Program-made: the position numbers and the translations under genes
Notes under the pieces: generated by a model
What the model saw: the letters and a program-made list of their open reading frames with translations, nothing else
Database searches by the model: none
What the model was told of the DNA's origin: nothing
Source of the DNA: Inquilinus sp052078665
GTDB lineage: Bacteria; Pseudomonadota; Alphaproteobacteria; DSM-16000; Inquilinaceae
Assembly: GCF_052078665.1 (NCBI RefSeq)
Contig: NZ_JBQJIK010000013.1
Location: 51,794-115,793, forward strand
DNA length: 64,000 bases
Direction: 5' to 3'
Shown: in pieces, positions 38,208 through 47,808 of the stretch
How the letters are laid out: each line of letters opens with the position of its first letter
Numbering within the stretch: position 1 is the stretch's first letter

Positions 38208-39746
38208 ATGGCCATTATTCCGGGGACTGCGGGCGACGATAATCTCTACGGGACAACATCCAGCGACCAGATCACGGGCGGCGGAGGGGACGACACGCTC
38301 TCCGACGGCGATTCACTGCCCGGCTCGATAGACACCATCAATGGCGGGGACGGCGACGATTTTGTCTATACCTATGGCGGTGCCGACATCCTCAACGGCG
38401 GCGCCGGACAGGACACCCTGCAGTTCTACTACTGGACCGCTTCGGTGGCGTTCAGCGTCACGCCCAACCCGACGCCGGGTGGAACCACGACCACGTCGAA
38501 CGGCGTGCAGTTCACCAATTTCGAGAAGCTGGCCTTCTATCTCGGCACCGGCAACGACGCCGTGAACGGAGGAGACGGCGACGACAGCTTTTCCGGCAAT
38601 GCCGGGCACGACACGTTCCACGGCGGCAGCGGTCGCGACAACGGATATGGCGGCCTCGGCAATGACATCATCACCGGGGATAACGGCGGCGATTCCCTGT
38701 CGGGCGAGGACGGGAACGACATCCTCTATGGCAACAGCGGTCGCGACAATCTCTATGGCGGCGTCGGCATCGACACTCTCTACGGTGGCGAAGGCGATGA
38801 CTACATCGAAGGCGGTGCCGGCGCCGATACGATCGGCGGCGGCGCCGGCTACGACGTCCTGACCCATTATTCCTCCACCGCCGGGGTGACGGTGAATCTG
38901 GCGGTGGGAACCGCGAGCGGCGGCGATGCGCAAGGCGACTCCATCTCGAATTTCGAGGGTGCCTACGGCAGCGCGCACGACGATTGGCTGACCGGAACTG
39001 CCGGCAACAACAGCATCATCGGCAATGACGGCGACGACCTGATCTATGGCGGCGGCGGCGCTGATTCGTTGTACGGCAACAACGGCGACGACAGCCTGTC
39101 GGGGGACGACGCAAACGACTATCTCTCCGGGGATGACGGCGATGACGTGCTGCGCGGCGGCGCCAGCGGGGACAGCCTCAACGGCGGCAACGGCAATGAC
39201 ACCGCCAGCTACTACACCGGCTCGGTCGGGGTCGTGGTCAGCCTGGCCACCGGCTTCGGCAGCAACGGCGATGCCACGGGCGACAGCTTGTACTTGATCG
39301 AGAACCTCTCCGGCAGCCAGGGCAATGACAGCCTGGTCGGGGACACCGGCGCCAATGTGCTGCAGGGCTGGGGCGGCAACGATGTGCTCACCGGCGCGGG
39401 CAGCAAGGACACGCTGACCGGAGGGGCCGGCGGCGACCGCTTCGTCTACGGCTTTGCGGCGCAGAGTCCGGTCGGGGCCGGGGCGGACCGGATCACCGAT
39501 TTCAGCCATGCGCAGGTGGACAGGATCGACCTTCTGGGGATCGACGCCAACACGACCGTCGCCGGCGACCAGGCCTTCAGCTTCATCGGCGCCGGCCTCT
39601 ATACCGGCGTCGCCGGGCAACTGCGGTACTCCGCGGTCGGCGGCGTCACCACCATCGCCGGGGACGTCAATGGCGACGGCGCCTCCGACTTCCACATCCA
39701 ACTCACGGGGACGGTCGCCCTGGTCGCGGCCGATTTCGTGCTCTGA
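38208..39746 (+). CDS. RTX calcium-binding repeat protein 3
   Basis: 512 residues beginning MAIIPGTAGDDNLYGT. RTX nonapeptides fill the protein, interrupted at about residues 70-115 by a non-repeat segment (TASVAFSVTPNPTPGG). Some repeats have the variant GNSGRDNLYGG. The last 110 residues are almost the same as those of RTX 1 and 2 (RITDFSHAQVDRIDLLGID ... YTGVAGQLRYSAVGGVTTIAG). ATG at 38208 follows AAGGGGGA. It is likely a type I secretion substrate. It lies after the M4 protease/inhibitor pair; a functional link is not evident. Confidence 0.9.
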   Translation: MAIIPGTAGDDNLYGTTSSDQITGGGGDDTLSDGDSLPGSIDTINGGDGDDFVYTYGGADILNGGAGQDTLQFYYWTASVAFSVTPNPTPGGTTTTSNGVQFTNFEKLAFYLGTGNDAVNGGDGDDSFSGNAGHDTFHGGSGRDNGYGGLGNDIITGDNGGDSLSGEDGNDILYGNSGRDNLYGGVGIDTLYGGEGDDYIEGGAGADTIGGGAGYDVLTHYSSTAGVTVNLAVGTASGGDAQGDSISNFEGAYGSAHDDWLTGTAGNNSIIGNDGDDLIYGGGGADSLYGNNGDDSLSGDDANDYLSGDDGDDVLRGGASGDSLNGGNGNDTASYYTGSVGVVVSLATGFGSNGDATGDSLYLIENLSGSQGNDSLVGDTGANVLQGWGGNDVLTGAGSKDTLTGGAGGDRFVYGFAAQSPVGAGADRITDFSHAQVDRIDLLGIDANTTVAGDQAFSFIGAGLYTGVAGQLRYSAVGGVTTIAGDVNGDGASDFHIQLTGTVALVAADFVL

Positions 39747-39763
39747 CCGCGGCGGCGGACGGC

Positions 39764-41092
39764 TTACCCTGCCTGCGGGATCGGCGCGCCGGCCGGCCGC
39801 CCGTCCCTCGGGCCGCGGACGCCGGTCAGGTCGGCCCAGCGGTAGCGGTCCATCGCCAGCCCTTCCAGGTCGATCTCGGCGCGGCGGCCGGAGACGATGT
39901 CCGACATCACCCGGCCGGAGCCGCAGGCCATGGTCCAGCCCAGCGTGCCGTGGCCGGTGTTCAGGAACAGGTTGCCGTAGGGCGTGCGGCCGACCACCGG
40001 CGTGCCGTCCGGCGTCATCGGCCGCATGCCGGTCCAGAAGCTGGCGCGCGAGACGTCGCCGCCCTGCGGGAACAGGTCGGTGACCGAATGCTCCAGCGTC
40101 CGCCGCCGAGCGTCCCACAAGCGGCGGCTGTATCCCGCCAGCTCGGCGGTGCCGCCGACGCGGATGCGGTCGCCCAGCCGGGTGATCGCCACCTTGTAGG
40201 TCTCGTCCATCACGGTCGAGACCGGCGCGCCCGCGGCCGCGGTGACCGGCACGGTGATCGAGTAGCCCTTGACCGGATAGACCGGGATCTCGATGCCCAG
40301 CGGCTTCAGCAGCAAGGGAGAATAGCTGCCGAGCGCCAGCACATAGCCGTCGGCGCGCAGGGTCTCGCCATCCTCCAGCGCCACGCCGCCGATCCGGCCG
40401 CCATCGGCCACGAGGCCGGCGATCCGGGCGCCCCAGCGGAAGCTGACTCCCAGGCCTTCGGCCAGCCTGGCGAGGTTGTTGGTGAACTTGAAGCAGTCGC
40501 CGGTCTCGTCGCCCGGCAGGCGCAGGCCGCCGGCCAGCTTGTCCGTCACCCCGGCCAAAGCGGGCTCGGCGGCGGCGCAGCCGGCCGGGTCCAGCACCTC
40601 GTAGGGCACCCCGGCCTCCTGCAGCACGGCGATGTCCTTGGCCGCGGCGTCGACCTGCTTCTCGGTGCGGAACAGCTGCAGCGTGCCCTGGGCCTTGTCG
40701 TCATAGGCGATGCCGGTGTCGGCGCGCAGCTGGCGCAGGCAGTCGCGGCTGTACTCGGCCAGGCGGACCATCCGCTCCTTGTTCACGGCGTAGCGGCCGG
40801 CGGTGCAGTTGCGCAGCATCTGCGCCAGCCACAGCCACTGCCGCGGGTCCAGCTGCGGGCGCAGCACGAAGGGGCTGTGCTCCATCAGCATCCACTTGAT
40901 CGCCTTCAGCGGCACGCCCGGCGCCGCCCAGGGCGCGGAATAGCCCGGCGAGACCTGGCCGGCATTGGCGAAGCTGGTCTCGTTCGCCGGCCCCTCCTGC
41001 CGGTCGACCACCGTCACCTCATGGCCGGCGCGGGCGAGGTAGAAGGCGGTGGACACGCCGATGACGCCGGCGCCGAGGACGATGACCTTCAC
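39764..41092 (-). CDS. dadA: D-amino acid dehydrogenase small subunit
   Basis: 442-residue FAD-dependent dehydrogenase deaminating D-alanine and other D-amino acids at the membrane. VIVLGAGVIGVSTAFYLARAG is the N-terminal dinucleotide fold, followed by NETSFANAGQVSPGYSAPWA, a DadA landmark. C-terminal GTLGWTMACGSGRVMSD closes the FAD site. The start is GTG at 41092 with AAGGAG eight bases upstream and it overlaps the alr stop by four bases. An open frame continuing to 42379 is antisense-frame noise across alr. With alr it converts L-alanine to pyruvate. Confidence 0.94.
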   Translation of the reverse strand: MKVIVLGAGVIGVSTAFYLARAGHEVTVVDRQEGPANETSFANAGQVSPGYSAPWAAPGVPLKAIKWMLMEHSPFVLRPQLDPRQWLWLAQMLRNCTAGRYAVNKERMVRLAEYSRDCLRQLRADTGIAYDDKAQGTLQLFRTEKQVDAAAKDIAVLQEAGVPYEVLDPAGCAAAEPALAGVTDKLAGGLRLPGDETGDCFKFTNNLARLAEGLGVSFRWGARIAGLVADGGRIGGVALEDGETLRADGYVLALGSYSPLLLKPLGIEIPVYPVKGYSITVPVTAAAGAPVSTVMDETYKVAITRLGDRIRVGGTAELAGYSRRLWDARRRTLEHSVTDLFPQGGDVSRASFWTGMRPMTPDGTPVVGRTPYGNLFLNTGHGTLGWTMACGSGRVMSDIVSGRRAEIDLEGLAMDRYRWADLTGVRGPRDGRPAGAPIPQAG

Positions 41093-42240
41093 GACGGAAC
41101 TCCTTCGAGAACCAAAGCAGGTGTGGGGGCAGGTGACGGCTGGGCGTCGCGATAGTCGCGGCGGAAGCGGCGGCCGAGGCGGGTGAGAATCTCGTAGCCG
41201 ATGGTGCCGGCCTCGGCGGCGACGGCGTCGACGCTGCGGTGCGGCCCGATCAGGTCGACCATGGCGCCGGGGCGCAACGCGCCCTCCGGCAAGGCCGAAA
41301 CATCCAGCGTGATCGAGTCCATCGACACGGTGCCGGCGACCGGCAGCGCGACGTCGCCGAGATGCGCCGTGCCGGTGCTGCGCGGAAAACCGTCGGCATA
41401 GCCGACTGCCACGGTGGCGATGCGGGTCGGGCCCTTGGCGCGCCAGGTCAGGCCGTAGCCGACCTCGTCGCCGGCGGCGATGGTGCGCAGCTGCACCACC
41501 CGGGCCTGCAGCCGCACCACCGGACGCAGCGGGTTCGGTCCGCCGGCGACCGGGGCCAGCCCGTACAGCGCGGCGCCGGGCCGGGCCAGGTCGTAGTGGA
41601 AATCGGGGCCGAGGAAGATGCCGGAGGAGTTGGCCAGCGATGCCGAGGCCTGCGGCAGGCGGCGGCGGGCGACGTCGAAGCGCAGGCGCTGGGTGCCGTT
41701 GGCCGGGTTGTCCTGCCGCTCGGCGCTGGCCAGGTGGCTCATCACCAGGCGGAGGTCGAGGCCGTCCAGCCGCCGCGGCTCGGCCGCGATCCGGTCCAGC
41801 TCGGCCGGCGACAGGCCCATGCGCGACATGCCGGTGTCGAGCTGCAGCACCGCCGGCAGCGCCCGCCCGCGGCGGCGCGCCAGGGCGGTCCAGCCCTCGA
41901 CCTGCTCCAGGCCGTTCAGCACCGGGGTCAGGCGGTGGGCCAGGGCGATGTCCTCGCAGCCGGGCATCAGCCCGTGCAGCACGAACACCTCCGCCGCCTC
42001 CGGCACATGCGGCCGCAGGGCGATGCCCTCCTCGAGATGGGCGACGAAGAAGTGGCGGCAGCCTTCCGCGGCCAGGGCCGGGCCGACCCGGTCGGCGCCC
42101 AGCCCGTAGGCGTCGGCCTTGAGCACCGCGGCGCAGGCGGTGCCGCCGAGGCGGCGGCGCAGCGCACGATAATTCTCGCGGATCGCGGCCAGATCGACGA
42201 TCAGGGTGGCGCCGGAGGCGTCGGGGAGGGTGGTGGTCAT
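41089..42240 (-). CDS. alr: Alanine racemase (catabolic, DadX-like by context)
   Basis: 383-residue PLP-dependent racemase. The Schiff-base lysine is K41 in AVLKADAYGLG; the N-terminal barrel continues with LQLDTGMSRMGL and LVMSHLASAE, and the C-terminal domain with AVGYADGFPRS and VSMDSITLDVS. ATG at 42240. Its stop overlaps the dadA start, so the pair is translationally coupled; this linkage and the divergent Lrp regulator favour a catabolic role in alanine use, though it could also supply D-alanine for the wall. Confidence 0.94.
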   Translation of the reverse strand: MTTTLPDASGATLIVDLAAIRENYRALRRRLGGTACAAVLKADAYGLGADRVGPALAAEGCRHFFVAHLEEGIALRPHVPEAAEVFVLHGLMPGCEDIALAHRLTPVLNGLEQVEGWTALARRRGRALPAVLQLDTGMSRMGLSPAELDRIAAEPRRLDGLDLRLVMSHLASAERQDNPANGTQRLRFDVARRRLPQASASLANSSGIFLGPDFHYDLARPGAALYGLAPVAGGPNPLRPVVRLQARVVQLRTIAAGDEVGYGLTWRAKGPTRIATVAVGYADGFPRSTGTAHLGDVALPVAGTVSMDSITLDVSALPEGALRPGAMVDLIGPHRSVDAVAAEAGTIGYEILTRLGRRFRRDYRDAQPSPAPTPALVLEGVPS

Positions 42241-42318
42241 CGGGGCCGAACCGCAGGGGATCCAACGGCCTCAGAATACGGCCACAGGCGTTCGGCGATC
42301 CTTGATTTCCGTTGATCC

Positions 42319-42371
42319 TTCTGCGGCCGGATGGTCTGGTGTTCGCAGCAAATTCACCGGTTTTCGCAGAA
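42319..42371. promoter_or_regulatory. Candidate Lrp operator between alr and lrp genes
   Basis: TTCGCAG occurs at 42342-42348 and 42363-42369, exactly 21 bases (two helical turns) apart. TTCTGCG at 42319-42325 is the inverse of CGCAGAA at 42365-42371. Such phased half-sites between a divergent Lrp gene and its presumed target are what Lrp-family regulators often bind. This is inference from pattern only. Confidence 0.4.
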
Positions 42372-42378
42372 ACCACCA

Positions 42379-42837
42379 ATGACCTCGCTCGACGCCATCG
42401 ACCGCAAGATCATCCAGCACCTGCGCGCCGACGGGCGCATCAGCAACGCCGATCTGGCCGAGGCGGTCGGGCTGTCGCCCTCGGCCTGCCTGCGCCGGCG
42501 GCAGTTGCTGGAGCATGCCGGCATCATCCGCGGCTACACCGCGCTGATCGACGAGCCGGACGTCGCCAACCCGACCATCGCCATCGTCCAGATCACGCTG
42601 GAGCGCCAGACCGAGGAGTACCTCGCCCGCTTCGAGGCGGCGGTGCGGAAGTGCCCCGAGGTCGACCAGTGCTACCTGATGACCGGGATGTCGGACTATC
42701 TGCTGCGCGTGGTCGCCCGCGACACCGCCGATTACGAGCGCATCCACAAGGAGCAGCTGTCGCGCATGCCCGGCGTGTCGCGCATCCAGTCCGCCTTCAC
42801 CCTGCGCAGCGTGATCCGGGGCAATTCCGGGACCTGA
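42379..42837 (+). CDS. Lrp/AsnC-family transcriptional regulator
   Basis: 152 residues: N-terminal helix-turn-helix (LDAIDRKIIQHLRADGRISNADLAEAVGLSP) and C-terminal RAM ligand-binding domain (VDQCYLMTGMSDYLLRVVARD). ATG at 42379 is chosen; an upstream in-frame ATG at 42331 overlaps the candidate operator. Divergent from alr-dadA, it is most likely their alanine-responsive activator, like DadR/PutR-type regulators in other proteobacteria. Confidence 0.92.
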   Translation: MTSLDAIDRKIIQHLRADGRISNADLAEAVGLSPSACLRRRQLLEHAGIIRGYTALIDEPDVANPTIAIVQITLERQTEEYLARFEAAVRKCPEVDQCYLMTGMSDYLLRVVARDTADYERIHKEQLSRMPGVSRIQSAFTLRSVIRGNSGT

Positions 42838-42847
42838 GGAGAACACC

Positions 42848-43195
42848 GTGACCCGTGACCGCCTGTTCCTGCTGCGCCCGGGCTTCACCGACCCGGCCTA
42901 TCCCGGCCAGGTCTTCTACTGCTGGCACTGCGCCCTGATGGAGGGCGTGCTCGCCTCCTTCCTGGACCTGGCGGCGCGGCTGGAGGTCGAGCGGATCGCC
43001 TGGCCGCGGCCGCGCCAGGCCGTGGTGGCGCTGGTCGGGGAGCGGAACCAGTCCGTGCCGCTGCTGGTGCTGGGCGAGGGCGGCCCGGCCGATGCCGACG
43101 CCGAGAGCCATGGCGGGGTCCGCTTCATCGCCGGCAAGGACCGCATCCTCGCCGCCCTGTCACGGCGCCACGGCTTCCCCGACCCGCATCCCTGA
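42848..43195 (+). CDS. DUF3088-family protein
   Basis: 115 residues. RLFLLRPGFTDPAYPGQVFYCWHCALMEG and VGERNQSVPLLVLGEG match the DUF3088 pattern, in which a YCWHCA motif lies near the N-terminus. The C-W-H-C arrangement could bind a metal or be redox-active, which is inference. GTG at 42848 lies 10 bases after the lrp stop, preceded by GAGGAGAA, so it is probably co-transcribed with the regulator. Confidence 0.8.
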   Translation: MTRDRLFLLRPGFTDPAYPGQVFYCWHCALMEGVLASFLDLAARLEVERIAWPRPRQAVVALVGERNQSVPLLVLGEGGPADADAESHGGVRFIAGKDRILAALSRRHGFPDPHP

Positions 43196-43199
43196 TCGG

Positions 43200-44744
43200 C
43201 TACGGCTCCTTCCACACGCCCCAGAGGCGGGCGTTGCCCGGGGCCCAATCGGCATAGCCGCGGACCTTGGGCCCGACCGCCGTCACCTGCACCGGGTTGA
43301 ACAGGCCGATCACCGGCAGCTGCTCGGCCATGCGGGCGTGCAGCCGGTCGAAGATCGCCTGCCGCCCGGCCTTGTCCTCCAATGTCTTGGCCTCGGCCAG
43401 CCAGGCGATCGCCTGCGGGTCCTCCCACTGGTTGGTCGGGTCCTCGTCCTTGCTGCCGATGATCGAATCGAAGGCCAGCGCCGGGTCGGGCCGGCCGGAG
43501 AAGGTGAAGACCGAGGCCTGGAACTTGCCCTCGCGGTAGTTCTGCAGCTGCGTCGCCCAGTCCAGCGTGTCGATCTGGGCGTCGATGCCGGCGCCGGTCA
43601 GCAGCCCCTGGATCATCAGCGCCGCCTCGTACTGGCCGGTCGGGCGGTTGTTGGTCTGGATCCGGATCGAGGCGCCGGCATGCCCCGCCTCCTGCAGCAG
43701 CCTGGTGGCCTCGGCCGGGTCGAAGGCCGGCCAGGCCGCATCGCCGTGGTGATAGGCGCTGGCGACGGCGATGGCCGACGGGTTCGGGGCGGCGAGGCCG
43801 AAACTCGCCGCCTCTGCCACCTGCCCGCCGTCGATCGCCCGGGCCAGCGCCTGGCGCACCCGGACGTCGGACAGCAGCGGGTCTCGGGTCTGCAGCAGCA
43901 GCACCGCCCAGGACAGGGTCGGCGTCACCGTCACCTGCGCCCCGGCCGCCTTCATCGCGTCGATCTCGGTCGCGCCGACATCGGGGACGATGTCGACCTG
44001 GCCGGAGAGGAGGGCGGCGTTCATCACCGAGCGGTCGGGTATGACGACAAAACGCAGCGTCTCGGCCAGCGCCTGCTTGCCGCCGGCGGCGCCTTCGCGG
44101 TCACCGGGCAGGGGCTTGTAGCCGGGGAAGCGCGTCAGCTCGAGATAACGGTTCTTCTGCCAGTCGGCGAAGATATAGGGCCCGGTGCCGACCGGCTTGA
44201 CCCAGGCGCCGTCCGGCCCGAGCGAGGACGGGCTGAGCACCACCGCGCCGCACTGGATCGTCGCCATGTTGACCAGGAACAGCGCGCTGCGCCGGTCGAT
44301 CCTGAACACCACGGTGCGCGGATCCGGCGTCTCCACCGCCAGCACCTTCGGGCCGCCGCGGCCGTCGAAGCGGTCGAGGCACTGCCACTGGGTCGTCGGG
44401 TCGAGATAGCGCTTCCAGCTCCACGCCACCTCGGCCGAGGTCAGCGGCCGGCCGTCATGGAAGGTGATGCCGTCGCGCAGACGGAACGTGTAGGCGGTGC
44501 CGTCGGGCGAGACCTCGATGCTGTCGGCCAGCATCGGCGCCGGGGTCTGGTCCTCGCGCAGCGCGACCAGCCCCTCGGTCACATGCTGCAGCACGACGTC
44601 GGAGTTGAAGTCGCGCTGCACGCCCGGATTGCTGCTGCGGATGTCGGCGTTGAGTGCGATCGACAGCAGCGGCGTCGGCTGCGGCTCTGCGGCGGCCGCG
44701 GGCGCGGCGGCGAGCAGCAGCACGGCAAAAGCGAGGCGCTTCAT
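43200..44744 (-). CDS. ABC transporter substrate-binding protein, family 5 (peptide/nickel type)
   Basis: 514 residues from ATG 44744 (a GTG at 44753 would overlap the upstream gene). A signal peptide (KRLAFAVLLLAAAPAAAA) directs export. YTFRLRDGITFHDGRPLTSAEVAWSWKRY, GTGPYIF and RVRQALARAIDG are standard for SBP_bac_5 proteins that bind oligopeptides, nickel or other solutes. No permease or ATPase genes are adjacent, so its partners are elsewhere. It follows the esterase-like gene by 5 bases and is likely co-transcribed with it. Confidence 0.88.
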   Translation of the reverse strand: MKRLAFAVLLLAAAPAAAAEPQPTPLLSIALNADIRSSNPGVQRDFNSDVVLQHVTEGLVALREDQTPAPMLADSIEVSPDGTAYTFRLRDGITFHDGRPLTSAEVAWSWKRYLDPTTQWQCLDRFDGRGGPKVLAVETPDPRTVVFRIDRRSALFLVNMATIQCGAVVLSPSSLGPDGAWVKPVGTGPYIFADWQKNRYLELTRFPGYKPLPGDREGAAGGKQALAETLRFVVIPDRSVMNAALLSGQVDIVPDVGATEIDAMKAAGAQVTVTPTLSWAVLLLQTRDPLLSDVRVRQALARAIDGGQVAEAASFGLAAPNPSAIAVASAYHHGDAAWPAFDPAEATRLLQEAGHAGASIRIQTNNRPTGQYEAALMIQGLLTGAGIDAQIDTLDWATQLQNYREGKFQASVFTFSGRPDPALAFDSIIGSKDEDPTNQWEDPQAIAWLAEAKTLEDKAGRQAIFDRLHARMAEQLPVIGLFNPVQVTAVGPKVRGYADWAPGNARLWGVWKEP

Positions 44745-44749
44745 GGCGG

Positions 44750-45604
44750 TCACGCCGCCTCGGCCCGGCGCTTCGCCAGCGTCTCGGCGAAGAACGCCTT
44801 TACCGGCTGCAGCACGCGCGTGCCCTCATGGGCGATGCCGGGGACGATGTCATGGCGCACCGCGATGCCGTGCCGTTCGAAGCTGTCGCGCAGCGACCGC
44901 AGCCGTTCCTGCCGGTTGCCGCCGGCCAGGTCGGCGCCGTCCATCCAGCCCGGATCGGTCGGCTTGGTGACGATCTCCCAGGTCTCGGTGTCGTCGCCGC
45001 CGACCACCATCTGCACCGCCACAAGGCGCATCGCCGCGAGGTCGACCGGCCGACCGAAGCGCGCCCCGAAGTCGCGCAGGCCGACCCACCAGTCGTAGTT
45101 CCAGTCGAGCAGCGTGACCGAGCCCGGCGCGCCGATCGAGACGCCCAGCACCCGCTCCGGATGGACGTAGAGGAAACGGTGGACGAAATGGCCGCCGCCG
45201 GAGAAGCCGAACATCAGGAAGCGATCGGCGCGGACACGGTACTTCGCCGCCACCTCGTCGACCATGGCCAGCAGCAGCAGGTCGAAGCGCATGTCGTGGA
45301 AGGCCAGGCGCTTGTAGTTCGACAGCTCGCCCGGCTTGATCAGCCCGGCCGGGAACAGCGGCGCCAGCAGGATGCAGTCATTGGCGTCGGCGAAGTCCAT
45401 GAAGCCGTCGCGATAGGCGGTGACGGTGCGGCCGGTGCCGTGCATCAGCACCGCCAGGCTGTAGGTCTTGTCACCGTCCTCCTGATAGTCCCGCGGGACG
45501 TAGAGGCAGTAGGAGACGCGCTGGTCGGCCTGCAGCGCGAAGAACGGCGTCTGGCCGAAATCATAGTAGGACAGCTTGACGCCATGACCCGGACGATCGC
45601 GCAT
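44750..45604 (-). CDS. Alpha/beta hydrolase (PHB-depolymerase/esterase-like)
   Basis: 284 residues without a signal peptide. YCLYVPRDY near residue 32 and LAVLMHGTGRTVTAYRDGF form the oxyanion region; the nucleophile elbow is MFGFSGGGHFVHRF, the acid likely lies in VVGGDDTETW, and the histidine in VPGIAHEGTRVL. The overall plan resembles the polyhydroxybutyrate depolymerase/feruloyl-esterase-like family. Substrate unknown. It precedes the solute-binding protein gene, so substrate import and hydrolysis may be linked. Confidence 0.8.
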   Translation of the reverse strand: MRDRPGHGVKLSYYDFGQTPFFALQADQRVSYCLYVPRDYQEDGDKTYSLAVLMHGTGRTVTAYRDGFMDFADANDCILLAPLFPAGLIKPGELSNYKRLAFHDMRFDLLLLAMVDEVAAKYRVRADRFLMFGFSGGGHFVHRFLYVHPERVLGVSIGAPGSVTLLDWNYDWWVGLRDFGARFGRPVDLAAMRLVAVQMVVGGDDTETWEIVTKPTDPGWMDGADLAGGNRQERLRSLRDSFERHGIAVRHDIVPGIAHEGTRVLQPVKAFFAETLAKRRAEAA

Positions 45605-45794
45605 TCTTCGGCCTCCCCTGCGCCGGCTCCACCGGCCGGCCGGAGCATCTTAGGACGGTCATCGGGCGTCGCAAGGCCAAATGCATTTTGATCTTTCAAA
45701 AACCGAATGCGGTGGGTGACGTCTCCCATCGCGGGCTTTGCGCAGACAAGCCCGGCATGCCTAGAGTTGCGGAGACCTCGGACAGCGGAGCCAG

Positions 45795-47540
45795 ATGCAG
45801 CAAGCCGTCGGCGCCAAGGACGATCTGCGGGTTGAGCGCGCCGCCGAGCCGGCGCCGTCCGGCCTGTTGCTGCCCTTCGTCGAGGCGCTGTCCCATCCGG
45901 TGTTCCGCTTGGTCTGGTTCACCGGCCTGTTCGCCAATCTCGGCGACTGGGCCCAGTCGGTCGCCGCCGCCTGGGAGCTGACCGTCACCGCGGCCAGCCC
46001 GTTCCTGATCGCCCTGATCCAGGTGGCGACGGCGGTGCCGCTGGTGCTGCTGTCGCTGCCGACCGGGGCGCTGGCCGACATCTATGACCGCCGCAAGATG
46101 ATCCTGGCGGGGGAGGCCTGCTGCGTCCTGGGCGGCCTGGGCCTCACCCTGCTCGGCTTCCTCGGCCTGCTGGAGCCGGTCGGGCTGATCGGGCTGACCT
46201 TCCTGATCGCGATCGGCTATGCGCTGGAGGGACCGGCCTGGCAGGCGGCGGTCGGCGACATGGTGCCGAAGCCGGCGGTGGCCAGCGCGGTTCTGCTGAA
46301 CTCGATCAACTACAATGTCGCCCGCGCGCTGGGGCCGGCGATCGGCGGCTTCCTGTTGGCCTGGCTCGGCGCGCCCTGGGTGTTCCTGATCGCCACCGCC
46401 AGCTTCACCGGGCTGCTGGCGGCGATCTGGTCGTGGGGCTGGCGGCCGGCGCGCTCGGCCCTGCCGCCGGAGACGCTGCGCGGGGCCGTCACCGCCGGGC
46501 TGCGCTTCGCCCGGCACTCGCGGGTGCCCCGGCGGGTGGCGACGCGGTCCTTCATTTTCGGCTTCTGCGCCAGCTCGGTCTGGGCGCTGTTGCCGCTGCT
46601 GGCGCTCGACCAGCTCGGCCAGGACGCGATCGGCTACGGCGTGCTGCTCGGCGCGCTCGGCATTGGCGCCGTCTGCGGCGCCTTCCTGGTTCACCCGGCG
46701 CGGGAATGGCTGGGCACCAGCTGGCTGATCTCGAGCTCGGCCTTCGTCTTCGCGGCGGTGCTGCTGGTGCTGGGCACCGTCCACATCACCGCCGTGCTGG
46801 TGCCGGTGCTGTTCGTCGGCGGCATGGCCTGGATCGCCGTGGTGTCGACCTACAACACCGCGGTGCAGCTGCTGGTGCCGGACTGGGTCAAGGCCCGGGC
46901 CATGGCGATCTACCAGATGGCACTCTATGGCGGGTTGGCGCTCGGCTCGGTCGCCTGGGGCGCCATGGCGGGGAGCGCCGGCGTCGCCGCCACGCTGGCG
47001 GCCAGCGGCGCCGCGCTCGTGATCGGTGCGCTGTGGGCGCTGCGGCTGAAGATCCCGGACATCGCCCTGGTCGATCTGCGCGCCGCGCCGGCGCGCAAGC
47101 TGGAGTTGCCGGCCCTGCAGATCGACCCGCGCCGCGACGCGGTGATGGTGGTGGTCGAATACCGCATCGGGCCGGAGCAGGAGCGCGACTTCGTCCGATG
47201 CACGGTGCGGCTGCGCGAGGTGCGGCTGCGCAACGGTGCCAGCCGCTGGTCGCTGTTCCGCGACGCCGCCGACCGGCTGAAATGGAGTGAGGTCTATTTC
47301 GTCGACAGCTGGTACGAGCATCTGCGGCTGCTGGCCCGGCTGACCGTCGCCGAGCGCGAGCTCATCGACCGGGTCGGGCGGCTGCATCAGGGGCCGCCGC
47401 CGCCCTCGGTGCGGCACGCCATCAGCTGGCGCCGGCGCGGCCGGCGGATGCTGGCCGCCAAGCCTCCGGCCGGCGGCGCAGTCAAACCCGGGCAGGCGGC
47501 GGCGCCGCCGCAGGGGCTGCAGCCCGCCAGCTCGGATTAG
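45795..47540 (+). CDS. MFS transporter of the EntS / MFS_3 type with C-terminal extension
   Basis: 581 residues. About twelve membrane segments occupy residues 30-430, with LFANLGDWAQSVAAAWELT, LPTGALADIYDRRKMI and NYNVARALGPAIGGFLLAWLG resembling the MFS_3 (transmembrane secretion effector) group that includes siderophore exporters. About 150 soluble residues follow (VVEYRIGPEQERDFVRCTVRLREVRL...), a stand-alone antibiotic-monooxygenase-like ferredoxin fold in appearance, as in other members. No siderophore genes are nearby, so the substrate is open. Confidence 0.86.
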   Translation: MQQAVGAKDDLRVERAAEPAPSGLLLPFVEALSHPVFRLVWFTGLFANLGDWAQSVAAAWELTVTAASPFLIALIQVATAVPLVLLSLPTGALADIYDRRKMILAGEACCVLGGLGLTLLGFLGLLEPVGLIGLTFLIAIGYALEGPAWQAAVGDMVPKPAVASAVLLNSINYNVARALGPAIGGFLLAWLGAPWVFLIATASFTGLLAAIWSWGWRPARSALPPETLRGAVTAGLRFARHSRVPRRVATRSFIFGFCASSVWALLPLLALDQLGQDAIGYGVLLGALGIGAVCGAFLVHPAREWLGTSWLISSSAFVFAAVLLVLGTVHITAVLVPVLFVGGMAWIAVVSTYNTAVQLLVPDWVKARAMAIYQMALYGGLALGSVAWGAMAGSAGVAATLAASGAALVIGALWALRLKIPDIALVDLRAAPARKLELPALQIDPRRDAVMVVVEYRIGPEQERDFVRCTVRLREVRLRNGASRWSLFRDAADRLKWSEVYFVDSWYEHLRLLARLTVAERELIDRVGRLHQGPPPPSVRHAISWRRRGRRMLAAKPPAGGAVKPGQAAAPPQGLQPASSD

Positions 47541-47808
47541 AGCCGATCCGCCCGCTGCGCAATATCAGCCTCGCTTCGTTCCGTATTCCTCTCGGCCTGG
47601 TCCCAAGATCTGCAATACCGGATGTTGAGGGCAAAGGAAACGCAGCCAGCCATGGGATTTCGAGTGCGGTTTTTAACTTCAGAATTTGATTGATACCGGG
47701 TGGCCATCCGCAGCCGGCAGGACTAGTCTGGCGGAGTCGAATGATGCATTGGAAACCAGACGTGACCATTGGCCGATGGCAGGATCGTCAACGACGCGGC
47801 ACGCCGCC

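Noticed and set aside
39764..42379. 871-residue open frame suggesting a dadA fusion
   Set aside because: The N-terminal 429 residues are low-complexity Arg/Pro/Gly sequence in an alternative frame of alr; DadA begins at GTG 41092 with a good ribosome site.
47541..47808. Searched for tRNA or small RNA genes here and in other gaps
   Set aside because: No cloverleaf with a GGTTCGAxTCC arm or other recognisable RNA feature was found in any intergenic region.
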